This document shows, one piece after another, positions 25,279-33,360 of a stretch of DNA of 64,000 nucleotides. Position 1 is the stretch's first letter, and the number at the start of each line of letters is the position of its first letter. Origin of the DNA: JAEWWD01 sp964440115 (lineage in GTDB: Bacteria > Bacillota > Clostridia > Christensenellales > CAG-138); the NCBI GenBank assembly GCA_964440115.1, contig CAYTPV010000008.1:148544-212543 (forward strand). The letters are read 5' to 3'. A program made the translations under genes and the position numbers. Under the pieces are notes generated by a model. The model did not search any database. It was not told the origin of the DNA and saw only the letters and a program-made list of their open reading frames with translations.

Positions 25279-25680
25279 TTACCCCAGCGCAACCACAAGC
25301 GCGCCCGCAAGCGCAATCAGCAGCCCAATTCCGCAAAGTATGAGATCCGCTTTGTTGCTTGTTCCCTTTTTATTGATCTCCTGCGGCCGATTGGGGTTAT
25401 ACAGCACATCGACCACCTGCCCGGTCTGGTAAGAGGACGTGTACGCCTTTGCCAGTTTCGTTTCGTATACGCCGCCCTCGGCTTCGTAGCGCACCCGCGC
25501 GATATACTCCCTTGTTCGCACGCCGTTGTTTCTGCGGTCTCTTTCCACGACCTCCGTAATGATCCCCTGTGCGGTCTCTGTACAGCGTTTCCTCTTAATT
25601 GTGCGGATGAGTATGTTAGAAAGTGTGACGAGAATGAAAATGACCCCGACAAGTAGCAACACAACGGCCGTGATATCCAT
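25279..25680 (-). CDS. DUF3592-like membrane protein
   Basis: The product has 133 residues from ATG 25680 (GGAG upstream). An N-terminal membrane helix (AVVLLLVGVIFILVTLSNIL) and a C-terminal helix (LILCGIGLLIALAGALVVAL) flank a beta-rich extracytoplasmic domain (TEVVERDRRNNGVRTREYIARVRYEAEGGVY) containing VVDVLYNPNRPQE. This is the DUF3592 arrangement. Function unknown. Confidence 0.75.
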   Translation of the reverse strand: MDITAVVLLLVGVIFILVTLSNILIRTIKRKRCTETAQGIITEVVERDRRNNGVRTREYIARVRYEAEGGVYETKLAKAYTSSYQTGQVVDVLYNPNRPQEINKKGTSNKADLILCGIGLLIALAGALVVALG

Positions 25681-25871
25681 AGGAACTCTCCTTTCATAGA
25701 CATGCGCGTAATAAAATGCGGTCATTCATAGATATTCATCCGAATGTGGCGGTACGCATAAGAGATGCTCCATTATAAAACGTGAACAGGTTTGACGGGC
25801 CGGGGGGAGTACGTGCTGACGGCATGTTCCAGAAACCGGGTCGTCGTAAAGTGCCGGGGCGCTATTTCTAT

Positions 25872-25922
25872 AAAAAAGGCTCCGTGTTCCTGTCTTAGCT
25901 TAGAACTACGGAGCCTTTTTTA
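25872..25922. terminator. Bidirectional terminator upstream-facing comB
   Basis: AAAAAAGGCTCCGT ... ACGGAGCCTTTTTT with a long A/T-containing loop. It lies 10 bases from the comB stop (minus strand). Confidence 0.85.
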
Positions 25923-25931
25923 TATTGTATT

Positions 25932-26648
25932 TTATATCCTCACACACCCATTTTCGTACAGGGGCACGATTTCCGTTTTATCCTCTTCAAAACAGAACGT
26001 CAGATCGTCCGCAAACCCGATTTCCTTCAGATGTTTGTAATGCGTCGTCACGGAAAGATCCGCCTCGCCGCGCTTGTACGCGCCATATACCAGCAGGCAC
26101 ACGCGCGCAAAATCGTTGAGCTGCGGTTCGTCGCTCATATTCTCCATAATGGCTTTGAGCACGCAGCCCGCCGCCACGATATCATCCGCGGAGGATTCGT
26201 TGAGCGTCCCCGCGCACAGCACCACGATATCCCTTTCTTCCCGCACAGCCGCTTTTGCCGCAGCCGTCGCATTGCGCATGCTGCCTATATATAGCTTCGC
26301 GGCGCCGCGCGCAGCGTGTATGGCGACAGTGCCGTTGGTCGTGCTCATGACAACGGATTTTCCCTTCACCGCATCCTCGGTGAACTCCAAGGGCGAATTG
26401 CCCAGATCAAAATCCGGCAGCTTCAAGCCGCCGCGTTCGCCCGCGAGTATGCTTTCCCGCCTGCCGAGGTGACCCATATAGGCGATTACCTCGCTCGGGT
26501 CCCGCGCGGGAATGACCTGTTTTGCGCCGTTTCTGAGCGCTTCCACCATGGTTGTAGTTGCGCGCAGTACGTCCACCACGATGACTGTTTTACCGTAAAG
26601 CTGTTTTTCCGTAATTGCCCCAGGGAAGGGATAGGCCAATACCTGCAT
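25932..26648 (-). CDS. comB: 2-phosphosulfolactate phosphatase (ComB)
   Basis: The product has 238 residues, with AAGGAG before the ATG. The family motifs are present: VIVVDVLRATTTMVEAL near the start, LAGERGGLKLPDFDLGNSPLEF, and MSTTNGTVAIHAA. The enzyme is Mg-dependent and dephosphorylates 2-phosphosulfolactate in coenzyme M synthesis in methanogens. In Bacillota without that pathway it may act in sulfolactate metabolism or on a related substrate. There are no sulfonate genes next to it, so the pathway here is open. Confidence 0.88.
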   Translation of the reverse strand: MQVLAYPFPGAITEKQLYGKTVIVVDVLRATTTMVEALRNGAKQVIPARDPSEVIAYMGHLGRRESILAGERGGLKLPDFDLGNSPLEFTEDAVKGKSVVMSTTNGTVAIHAARGAAKLYIGSMRNATAAAKAAVREERDIVVLCAGTLNESSADDIVAAGCVLKAIMENMSDEPQLNDFARVCLLVYGAYKRGEADLSVTTHYKHLKEIGFADDLTFCFEEDKTEIVPLYENGCVRI

Positions 26649-26853
26649 GCTTGCTCCTTAAAGACATTTGTATCGTCATACAGTATAGCATACTTACAGG
26701 AATTTGAAAATGCCGTTGAGGCCATGTGTTCATCCAATTATTACCTATTAGAGACACTGTTACATATATTCTTTTTGTGATGTACGTGACTTGTGCGTGT
26801 AACAGACCTACACAGTGATGAATAGTATGAACTATACAAAGGAGGTGAAACAC

Positions 26854-27261
26854 ATGTCAAATAACAGACGCCGCAGCAGTCGTTCGGATACCAGCTGGCG
26901 CCGTTCGGATACCAGCTGCCACTGTTCGAATACTTCGGAAGAACAGCGGCACGTACACGAATTTGTAGGCAGCACACAGTTTGCCGAGGAAGGGGACGAC
27001 AGGCATAACCATAGGTTTGCCGGTGTCAGCGGCGAAGCGATACGCAAAGGTCGCAGCCACGTCCATTGCATTAGAACAAGTACGGATACTTTTGAAGACC
27101 ATCATCATGAAATCTGCCAGGAGAGCGGTCCTGCGATATTCGTAAATGACGGATCCGGATGCAAGCACATCCATTTCGTGGATGGCAGGACTTCAAGGAA
27201 CGACGGCCACCGTCACGGTTTTGATTTCGCTACCCTCATTGAAAACCCGACGCAGGAATAA
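26854..27261 (+). CDS. YmaF-family His-rich protein, second copy
   Basis: The product has 135 residues from ATG 26854 (AAAGGAGGTGA). The N-terminal 28 residues are a Ser/Arg tract with a repeated RRSDTSW/C unit. After that come HVHEFVGST, DRHNHRFAGVSG, RSHVHCIRTST, HHHEI, KHIHFVDGRTS and GHRHGFDF, spaced as in the gene at 10405. It has three cysteines, unlike the first copy. Probably metal-binding; the Ser/Arg head would suit a spore-coat or crust protein. This is inference. Confidence 0.78.
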   Translation: MSNNRRRSSRSDTSWRRSDTSCHCSNTSEEQRHVHEFVGSTQFAEEGDDRHNHRFAGVSGEAIRKGRSHVHCIRTSTDTFEDHHHEICQESGPAIFVNDGSGCKHIHFVDGRTSRNDGHRHGFDFATLIENPTQE

Positions 27262-27462
27262 AAATATTTTCTTTTTGCGCCGGTGCGGATGAAAAACGCA
27301 GAACACTGCACAAACAGCAAAAAGCTGTGCCGCACGCACGGCCAAAACGCCCATACAAGAAAGCCACACATACAAAAAGCCAATATAATAAGCCGCGCCA
27401 GCCCCGCGGCTTGTTTATTATTCGCTCTCATTGTACTTTTTTGATATACAGGTTGTTTTTAC

Positions 27463-27694
27463 AAGGTATCGCCGAGAGAATTCTTAAGGTATCGCCGCCT
27501 TCGGCGTCGACGATTATTTTTATATGTGGGGAGGCTTTGCCTCCCCACGCCCCTCCAGAGAAACGCTGCCCCAATTTGCACAATTCGCCACAAAGTACAC
27601 AAAAGCCTTCGGGGGGACAGGGGGGCGGAGCGGCCACAGCCGCGACGTCCCCCTGTAAAAAGAAGTTTCGTTGCCGCCCAAGGCGGCGATACCT
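27463..27694. repeat. GTATCG element with doubled head
   Basis: A truncated head (AAGGTATCGCCG) at 27463 is followed 23 bases later by a full head at 27486. Inside are GGGGAGGCTTTGCCTCCCC and GGGGGGCGGAGCGG..CGTCCCCC hairpins. The tail GGCGGCGATACCT stops 7 bases short of the spmB stop codon. Confidence 0.82.
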
Positions 27695-27700
27695 GTAACC

Positions 27701-28213
27701 TTACCCGAACAACCAATTACATACCACAATGCTCGCAATCACCGCCACCAACGAAGCCATCAGCGCCACGGGCAGCGTAAACCGCGTTTTCTGTATGCCG
27801 ACCGATCCGAAATACAGCGCGAGCGTATAAAATATCGTCTCCGTAGACCCCATCATGGTGGCCGCCATCAGCCCCAGCATGGAGTCAACACCGTAATTTT
27901 TGAACACGTCCGCCACGAGCGCGAGCGACGCGCTGCCCGATAGCGGACGCAGCAGCGCCATGGGCAGCAGCTCCGGCGGCATGCCTATGGCGGAAAGCGG
28001 ACCGGAAATGACGGATATAAGCGCCTCAAGCGCGCCGCTCGTGCGCAGCAGCTGTATGGATATGAGCATGGCGGCCATATAGGGCAGCACGCGTAAAAGC
28101 ACGGGCAGGCCTTCCATAGCCCCTTCCACGAACGCTTCGTATACATTCACACGCTTGATAACGGCGTACAGCACCACGGCGGCAGCCAGCAGCGGTATGA
28201 TCAATGCGCTCAT
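27701..28213 (-). CDS. spmB: Spore maturation protein B (SpmB)
   Basis: The product has 170 residues. ATG 28213 overlaps the spmA stop as ATGA. It is a hydrophobic protein with the nucleoside-recognition/gate-like sequence of the SpmB family (EGLPVLLRVLPYMAAMLISIQLLRTSGAL, PPELLPMALLRPLSGSAS, MMGSTETIFYTLALYFGSVGI). With SpmA it is needed in Bacillus for spore core dehydration and heat resistance. The usual third partner dacB is not next to it here. Confidence 0.93.
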   Translation of the reverse strand: MSALIIPLLAAAVVLYAVIKRVNVYEAFVEGAMEGLPVLLRVLPYMAAMLISIQLLRTSGALEALISVISGPLSAIGMPPELLPMALLRPLSGSASLALVADVFKNYGVDSMLGLMAATMMGSTETIFYTLALYFGSVGIQKTRFTLPVALMASLVAVIASIVVCNWLFG

Positions 28214-28776
28214 CTGCGTCTCACCAGCATGCGGCAGATGAGGATGGTCAGGCCCGTCGCGATTGCGGAGGACAGTATGGAGGGCAGCACGATCGCACCG
28301 GGCTGCTGCGAGCCCAGCGCCGCGCGCATGCCGATCATGGTGGTGGGCAATATCTGCAGCGCGGACGCGTTGACGGCGAGGAACACGCACATGGCGTCCG
28401 TCGCGCGCGTTTTATCCGGATTGTGCTTCTGCATGAGCCGCATGGCCTCAAGGCCGAACGGCGTTGCCGCGTTGCCCATGCCCAGCATGTTGGCCGCAAC
28501 ATTGAGCGTAATCGCGCCCGTCGCCTCGCCCGCGCCGGGGAACAGCCACTCGCACGGGCGTCTGAGCCGCTTGGAAAGCGACTCGATCAAGCCGGCGCGC
28601 TTGGCGATATTGAGAAGCCCCATCCACAGCATATAGGAACCGGCCAGTGTGACGCAGAGTGTGACACTTTGCTGCGCGCCGTCGAGCATGGCGGCAATCG
28701 CCGCGTCCCCGCCAAAACGCGCAGAAGTCCATATGGTGCCTATGCAGAACAATATGCACCAAATCCAGCTCATCAT
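28210..28776 (-). CDS. spmA: Spore maturation protein A (SpmA)
   Basis: The product is about 188 residues. ATG 28776 is placed about 9 bases after GGGGGA on the minus strand; a TTG further up is less likely. It is multi-pass, with GAITLNVAANMLGMGNAATPFGLEAM and FLAVNASALQILPTTMIGMRAALGS, diagnostic of SpmA. It is translationally coupled to spmB. It acts in the forespore or mother-cell membrane during late spore maturation. Its presence is strong evidence that the organism forms endospores. Confidence 0.93.
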   Translation of the reverse strand: MMSWIWCILFCIGTIWTSARFGGDAAIAAMLDGAQQSVTLCVTLAGSYMLWMGLLNIAKRAGLIESLSKRLRRPCEWLFPGAGEATGAITLNVAANMLGMGNAATPFGLEAMRLMQKHNPDKTRATDAMCVFLAVNASALQILPTTMIGMRAALGSQQPGAIVLPSILSSAIATGLTILICRMLVRRR

Positions 28777-28852
28777 ACAGCACAATCCCCCATATATTGA
28801 ACTAAATACCGTATCAATTTACAGAATATCCTTATTCTCCGTGACAATTATA

Positions 28853-28882
28853 TTGACTGATTGTAAGAATTATGTGTATTAT
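28853..28882 (+). promoter_or_regulatory. Probable promoter of abrB
   Basis: TTGACT at 28853-28858, 18 bases, TATTAT at 28877-28882, with AT-rich flanks. Confidence 0.6.
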
Positions 28883-28944
28883 GGATAGTATATGGGAGGT
28901 TCAGCCTGCCTCCGAATTTTATGATAGAGAAAGGACACCACAGT

Positions 28945-29193
28945 ATGAAATCAACGGGCATCGTTCGCAAAATGGACACCCTCGGGAGGGTCGTGATCCC
29001 CATCGAACTGCGCAGGACACTGGGCATCGACGTAAAGGACTCCATCGAAATCTTCGTCGACAAAGAGACCATCATTTTGAAAAAGTATCATCCGGCCTGC
29101 TTCTTCTGCGATAATGCGAATGATCTGGTAAGCTTCCAGGGCAAGAACATTTGCCAGGAATGTCTCGAAAAGCTAAAAGAGCTGCAATCCTAA
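28945..29193 (+). CDS. abrB: AbrB-family transition-state regulator with a Cys4 tail
   Basis: The product has 82 residues from ATG 28945 (AAAGGA upstream). The N-terminal 45 residues are an almost canonical AbrB swapped-hairpin DNA-binding domain (MKSTGIVRKMDTLGRVVIP, LRRTLGI). The C-terminal half differs from Bacillus AbrB. It has CFFC and, 18 residues later, CQEC, a spacing suited to a zinc ribbon. It probably represses stationary-phase and sporulation genes; the tail may sense metal or redox state. It is monocistronic and divergent to spmAB. Confidence 0.88.
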   Translation: MKSTGIVRKMDTLGRVVIPIELRRTLGIDVKDSIEIFVDKETIILKKYHPACFFCDNANDLVSFQGKNICQECLEKLKELQS

Positions 29194-29330
29194 AAAGAAG
29201 GCCGTCGAGTAACAAAGGCTACCGTTCATGAATATGAATTGCAGCCTTTTGTTTTAAGACAAGCTGGTATGAGTGTTCAATCATAAATAGGGCCATCCGT
29301 TCCATACTGTTGTTTCATACGTTACTCTAT

Positions 29331-29360
29331 AAACGCCGCAAAAGAGCGGCGTTTTTTTTA
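29331..29360 (+). terminator. Intrinsic terminator
   Basis: AACGCCGC, AAAAGA, GCGGCGTTTTTTTT. It is about 140 bases after abrB, and the region between holds a weaker hairpin (AAGGCC..GGCT). Confidence 0.85.
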
Positions 29361-29551
29361 TTGATATATGCATAACTGTCATGGAAGGTACATATACTAT
29401 TTAGTTCGGGTGGTATAAAGGCAACTCTGCCATAAGGGGCGGTGAAGCATTTTTTATTGCGGAAGAATTCCGGTTTTAATGCCTCGTGAACGCTGATAAT
29501 AGCATAATGCAATGCATACTATTCCATAAGTCTACTGAGAGGATGGGCATT

Positions 29552-30124
29552 ATGGAGCGTCGTAGAATAGCATTACCCCCAAGGGTTCAGCTCTCAAATG
29601 TCATTCATGAGATTTTTATAGAAATCAATCGTTTGATCAGGGCCTATATCAATACCACTTTATATAATATTGGGGATCAAAATAGAAAGCTCGCTATCAG
29701 CGCGAATTTGGAAAAAATCGCACAAGAACTGCGAGACTTCTTGATACAATATTATAGCGATGAAATTGCCGACCATATAAAAGCTGATTTTTTGGCTTTT
29801 ATTGACCACATCAAACAATTGATCGAAGCATATGCAACTGGGGATGAAAACGCAGTAATTAAAACTAGAAATGAGTTGTATTATCTTGCGAACATAAATG
29901 CTCGTAATTATGCTGAAATAAACCGCGACTTAAATAGAGAAGCGCTGCAATCTATGTTATATGCATTCATATATTCAGTCGAAAATCAAATCGTAGGCAT
30001 ATTGAATCAGGATTATGCAAAAGATATTGAACAATATGAGAATTTTAATGACATTACATATGGGTTGGCAGATGAAATTACCTATGGCATACTCAGGCAA
30101 TTCTATTCCGGTGAAACGCAATGA
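29552..30124 (+). CDS. Helical-family protein, tandem copy 1 of 3
   Basis: The product has 190 residues from ATG 29552 (GAGAGG upstream). It has no cysteine, signal peptide or membrane segment and is predicted all-helical with amphipathic helices. Family core: ALPPRVQLSN, QYYSDEIADHIKADF, IDHIKQLIEAYATGDENAV, RNELYYLANINARNYA, NRDLN, SVENQIVGILNQDYAKDI and ADEITYGILRQF. It is much AT-richer than its neighbours. Copies 2 and 3 follow at 30247 and 31029. About 55 bases before the start are duplicated before copy 2, so the duplication unit included the 5' flank. No known domain recognised. Confidence 0.85.
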   Translation: MERRRIALPPRVQLSNVIHEIFIEINRLIRAYINTTLYNIGDQNRKLAISANLEKIAQELRDFLIQYYSDEIADHIKADFLAFIDHIKQLIEAYATGDENAVIKTRNELYYLANINARNYAEINRDLNREALQSMLYAFIYSVENQIVGILNQDYAKDIEQYENFNDITYGLADEITYGILRQFYSGETQ

Positions 30125-30184
30125 GTATCGGCGCATAATGCGCCGACGATCATTTTTATAAGGGGGCTAAGGCGGCTGCGGTCA
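30122..30184. repeat. GTATCG element, truncated head
   Basis: GAGTATCGGCGC..GCGCCGACGA, then TTTTTATAAGGGGGCTAAGGCGGCTGCGG, cut off before the C-tract arm. It begins in the stop codon region of helical copy 1. Confidence 0.8.
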
Positions 30185-30246
30185 ACTTTGATAATCGCAT
30201 GAAGCTATGCATAGTATTCCATAGGTTCACTGAAAGGATGTGTATT

Positions 30247-30816
30247 ATGGAGCATCGCGGCGCATTACCCCCAAGGGTTCAGCTCTCAAATATCATTCAT
30301 GAAATTTTTATAGAAATCAATCGTTTGGTCAGAGGGTATATATCTACTACTTTATTCAAAATTGGGGACCAGAGTAGCAAGGCCGCTATCAGCGCGAATT
30401 TGGAAAAAATCGCACAAGCCCTGCGAAACCTATTTATTCAATATTATAGCGATGAAATTGGCAATCAGTTAAAAGCTGATTTTTTGGACTTTATTGACCG
30501 CATCAAACAATTGATTGAAGCGTATGCAAACAGGGATGAAAACGCAGTCATCAGAATTAGAAATGAGCTGTATTTTCTTGCGAACACATATGCTCGCAAT
30601 TACGCGGTAATAAACCGCTACTTTAATAAAGAGACCCTGCAATCATTGTTTTACGCATATATCAATTCAGTCGAGAATCAAGTCGTAAGCATATTGAATC
30701 AGGATTATGCAAAAGACATTGAAGAATATGGGGTAATGAATGACATTGGATACCGGTTGGCAGATGAAATTACCTATGGCTTACTCAGGCAATTCTATTC
30801 CGGAGATACGCAATAA
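30247..30816 (+). CDS. Helical-family protein, tandem copy 2 of 3
   Basis: The product has 189 residues from ATG 30247 (GAAAGG upstream). It matches copy 1 along its whole length, by eye about 70% identical (ALPPRVQLSN, ISANLEKIAQ, QYYSDEI, IKQLIEAYA, ILNQDYAKDI, LADEITYG). Differences cluster in the loops around residues 45, 80 and 160. Stop codon TAA overlaps the AAGGTATCG head of the next repeat. Function unknown. Confidence 0.85.
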   Translation: MEHRGALPPRVQLSNIIHEIFIEINRLVRGYISTTLFKIGDQSSKAAISANLEKIAQALRNLFIQYYSDEIGNQLKADFLDFIDRIKQLIEAYANRDENAVIRIRNELYFLANTYARNYAVINRYFNKETLQSLFYAYINSVENQVVSILNQDYAKDIEEYGVMNDIGYRLADEITYGLLRQFYSGDTQ

Positions 30817-30900
30817 GGTATCGCCGCCTTTGGGCGTCGACGATTAATTTTTTACAGGTGGGCGTCGCGGCTCTGGCCGCTCCGCCCCCTGTGCCCGCTA
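30815..30900. repeat. GTATCG element, head only
   Basis: AAGGTATCGCCGCC..GGGCGTCGACGA and a G/C-tract hairpin (GGGCGTCGCGG..CCGCTCCGCCCCC). Its first bases are the last two bases of the preceding stop codon. Confidence 0.85.
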
Positions 30901-30954
30901 GGAATTCGCTGGCTGAAGTCGCATTTACAAGCAAACGATGAAGGAGATGAGAAT

Positions 30955-31002
30955 TTGAAATTCAAAGATTTCTTAATTGATGATGCAGATATCGCCGCAT
31001 AA
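30955..31002 (+). CDS. Possible 15-residue peptide or gene-start remnant
   Basis: AAGGAG stands 8 bases before a TTG that opens a short frame reading fMKFKDFLIDDADIAA, then TAA. The charged, helix-like start looks like the beginning of a normal gene. It may therefore be the 5' stub of a gene lost when copy 3 was inserted, or a translated leader for copy 3, which begins 27 bases later. Confidence 0.3.
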   Translation: MKFKDFLIDDADIAA

Positions 31003-31028
31003 ATGCGGCTACTGAGAGGATGGGCGTT

Positions 31029-31601
31029 ATGGAGCATCGCATCGCAGCATTACCCCCAAGAATACAGCTCTCAAATTCCATTCATAGGACTTGGGTAGAT
31101 ATAGATCTTTTGATCAGAGGCTATATCGTTACCACTTTATTCAATATTGGAGGACAGGCAAGCAAGGATGCAATAAACGCAAATCTTGAAAGAATCGCGG
31201 AGGAGCTGCGAAACTTGCTCGTTCAATATTATAACGATGATATTGCCGATCTGATGAAAGCAGATTTTTTAAATTTTATTGATCACATTAAACAATTGAT
31301 CGAAGCATACGCAAACAGGGATGAATACGCAGTTATCAGAAATAGAAGTGAACTCTATTCTCTTGCAAACACATATGCGCAAAATTATGCAGTGGCAAAC
31401 CGCTACTTAAATAGAGCCGCCATACAAAAATTGTTTTATGAATTAATAAATTCTGTTGAGAATCAAATCATAAGCATACAGAATCAGGATTTTGAAAGAG
31501 ACATTGAAGAATATAAGGCGTTTGTAGATATTGGATTTCAGTTGGCAGATGAATTCGCCTATGGCATACTCAGACAATTTTATCCCGGATATACGCAATA
31601 A
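31029..31601 (+). CDS. Helical-family protein, tandem copy 3 of 3
   Basis: The product has 190 residues from ATG 31029 (GAGAGG upstream). It aligns end to end with copies 1 and 2 (ALPPRIQLSN, INANLERIAEELRN, QYYNDDIADLMKADF, IDHIKQLIEAYANRDEYAV, SVENQIISIQNQDFERDI, ADEFAYGILRQF). It is the most diverged of the three, mainly at the N-terminal helix (IHRTWVDIDLLIRGY). No cysteine. The stop codon merges with a GTATCG element head, as in copy 2. Confidence 0.85.
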   Translation: MEHRIAALPPRIQLSNSIHRTWVDIDLLIRGYIVTTLFNIGGQASKDAINANLERIAEELRNLLVQYYNDDIADLMKADFLNFIDHIKQLIEAYANRDEYAVIRNRSELYSLANTYAQNYAVANRYLNRAAIQKLFYELINSVENQIISIQNQDFERDIEEYKAFVDIGFQLADEFAYGILRQFYPGYTQ

Positions 31602-31690
31602 GGTATCGCCGCCTTTGGTGTCGACGAATTATTTTTATACAGGGGGGGCTAATACGGCTGCGGCCACTTAGCCCCCCTGTACCCCCGGAA
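31600..31690. repeat. GTATCG element, head only
   Basis: AAGGTATCGCCGCC..GGTGTCGACGA, then GGGGGGGCTAATACGG..CCACTTAGCCCCCC. It overlaps the stop codon of helical copy 3. The remaining stretch to 31845 has only a short minus-strand frame (PYNKLAYLIDAESWNEALLRM) that may be a dead gene piece. Confidence 0.85.
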
Positions 31691-31845
31691 GAGTGTTTGG
31701 GTTTTGCTCATCCGCAGAAGTGCTTCGTTCCAGCTCTCCGCGTCTATTAAGTAAGCCAACTTATTATAAGGCGGCTTTCTTTGACGCAAAATGCGGTTAT
31801 TTTGCCAATGATACAGCGAATTGTCGAAAATAACGTTTCTAATAT

Positions 31846-31872
31846 TAAAAAGCGCGGCCTTAGGCCGCGCTT
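31846..31872 (-). terminator. Terminator of dnaN
   Basis: On the minus strand: AAGCGCGGCC, TA, AGGCCGCGCTTTTTAA, 43 bases after the dnaN stop. Confidence 0.88.
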
Positions 31873-31914
31873 CCTTCATTGTTCATTTTCCATTGTTCAT
31901 TGTTCATTTTGCGT

Positions 31915-33015
31915 TTATGCGAAAATTCTCACCGGCAAAATGAGATAGTAATACGCTTCTCCCTGCGTGGGCCGGACGACGCAAGGACTGACGTTGTTGT
32001 TCATATCGAGGAATATCTCGTCGTCGTCGAGCGTCTTCAGCACATCCGCAAAATACCGTGCGTTGAACGCGATCTCGATAGGGTCGCCGTTTAGATGCAT
32101 AGCGATTTCTTCGTCGATTCTTCCCAAAGCGCTGTTGGCTGTCAGCTTGAGCAAATCTTCCGATACCGAGAAGCGCACCAGATTGTTGCTGCCTTCGCGT
32201 GCCATGAGCATGGCGCGGTCAATGCTTTCCAACAACTCGTCGCGGTTGATGCGAACGCGAGTCAGATGCTCAGAAGGCAGTATGCTTCTGTATTTGATAA
32301 AATCGCCGTCTAAGAGCCTGCTGACGATGCGCGTATGCCCCATGTTGATCAGCAGATGCGTGGGCGAGAACTGCACTTCCACAGCGTCTTCCACATCGAG
32401 CAGTGTGCGCGATATCTCTAAAAACGATTTTGCGGGCACGACGGCTTCTTTTCTATCCGCATTGACATTGACGCCGTACCGTCTGAGTGCCAACCGGAAA
32501 CCATCAAGAGCGACCATTGTGAATATGTTCTGCTCCAGCTCGCACAGCACGCCCGTTAAAATGGGTTTGCTTTCTTCCTGCGCAGTGGCGAACACTGTCT
32601 GGCGGATCATATCCTTAAGCGCCTTTTGGGGCATGCTCAAAGAAGTGGTTTTTCCGACCACTGCCATGTCCGGATATTCCCTTGGTTCCATGCACTGCAG
32701 TTTTGTGACAGCGCGGCCGGCTTTCATTGTCATGGTATGGCCGTCCAGCTTTAAATCCACCGTTTCACCGGGGAATTTGCGCGCCATTTCCGCGAACAAT
32801 CTGCCGGGCAGTACTGTGGCGCCTTCTTCTTCCACCGTCGCGGGGACTGTGCATTCGATCTGTAAAGAAAGGTCGGAGCAGCGAAGCAGCAGCCCCTCCT
32901 GTGAAGCGCATAAGTATATGCCCTCCAAAACCGGCAATGCAGGTCTTGATGAAAGTGATTTGATTACCGTTGCGATGCCGGCATTGAGCGTTTTTACATC
33001 CAGTATGAGACGCAT
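31915..33015 (-). CDS. dnaN: DNA polymerase III beta sliding clamp
   Basis: The product has 366 residues, the usual length, with GGAGGG before the ATG. Three clamp domains are present. Typical segments are MRLILDVKTLNAGIATVIKSLSSRPALPVLEGIYL, RKFPGETVDLKL, and the C-terminal YYYLILPVRIFA (ending in the conserved P-x-R). It forms a ring dimer that tethers Pol III to DNA. It lies downstream of dnaA in the same direction, separated by the 680-bp origin region. A long frame on the opposite strand is only a shadow. Confidence 0.97.
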   Translation of the reverse strand: MRLILDVKTLNAGIATVIKSLSSRPALPVLEGIYLCASQEGLLLRCSDLSLQIECTVPATVEEEGATVLPGRLFAEMARKFPGETVDLKLDGHTMTMKAGRAVTKLQCMEPREYPDMAVVGKTTSLSMPQKALKDMIRQTVFATAQEESKPILTGVLCELEQNIFTMVALDGFRLALRRYGVNVNADRKEAVVPAKSFLEISRTLLDVEDAVEVQFSPTHLLINMGHTRIVSRLLDGDFIKYRSILPSEHLTRVRINRDELLESIDRAMLMAREGSNNLVRFSVSEDLLKLTANSALGRIDEEIAMHLNGDPIEIAFNARYFADVLKTLDDDEIFLDMNNNVSPCVVRPTQGEAYYYLILPVRIFA

Positions 33016-33090
33016 GAGCTTCCCTCCTCAGCGGCGGCGTTTGTTTGCCGCCTGTATATTCAAATCCGCGCGAGTGTTTTTTTGCCCCAC

Positions 33091-33337
33091 TTGTGCACAG
33101 CTCCTTTGCTTACACCCGTAGTAATAGTATAGGAGTCGTAGCAGAAGTAGTAGTAGGCACTGCGGATATTGTGCAAAACCCGGTTTTGGCGTGACGCCGT
33201 CAGCCAAACCGCCTGTTGAAAGCGCTGTGTACAACCTATGCATAACTTACCCGCCTGTACACAATGCACACACAGTGCACATTGCGCACATTTCCCGCAC
33301 ACACTACGCACAGCGCGTGTGCACAGATTGTGGATAT
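33091..33337. other. oriC: Chromosomal origin (oriC) in the dnaA-dnaN spacer
   Basis: Several 9-mers match the DnaA box TTATNCACA / TGTGNATAA with one mismatch: TTGTGCACA 33091, TGTGCAAAA 33170, TGTGTACAA 33226, TATGCATAA 33237, TGTGGATAT 33329. Weaker ones lie at 33255-33325, where ACA/TGT-rich repeats crowd. A DnaA-trio run lies at one edge (33119-33156). The region upstream of dnaA has no comparable cluster, so the functional unwinding site is most likely here, as in B. subtilis. Confidence 0.85.
33119..33156 (-). promoter_or_regulatory. DnaA-trio array (origin unwinding element)
   Basis: Read on the minus strand, the box TTGCACAA and a GC-rich spacer (CCGCAGTGC) are followed by CTACTACTACTTCTGCTACG and further CTN/CTA triplets. 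On the plus strand this is TAG, TAA, TAG .. TAG, CAG, AAG, TAG, TAG, TAG. The order (DnaA box, GC-rich spacer, trios) and direction relative to dnaA match the basal origin unwinding system described in Bacillota. Confidence 0.85.
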
Positions 33338-33360
33338 GCAGGGGTGTATGGACGACGGGG

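Noticed and set aside
31660..31879. 76-residue minus-strand gene
   Set aside because: The frame begins inside the dnaN terminator, has no ribosome binding site and ends in repeat sequence. At most it is a remnant (PYNKLAYLIDAESWNEALLRM).
31967..33121. 384-residue open frame on the plus strand
   Set aside because: Antisense to dnaN and running into the origin; Ser-rich shadow without family resemblance.
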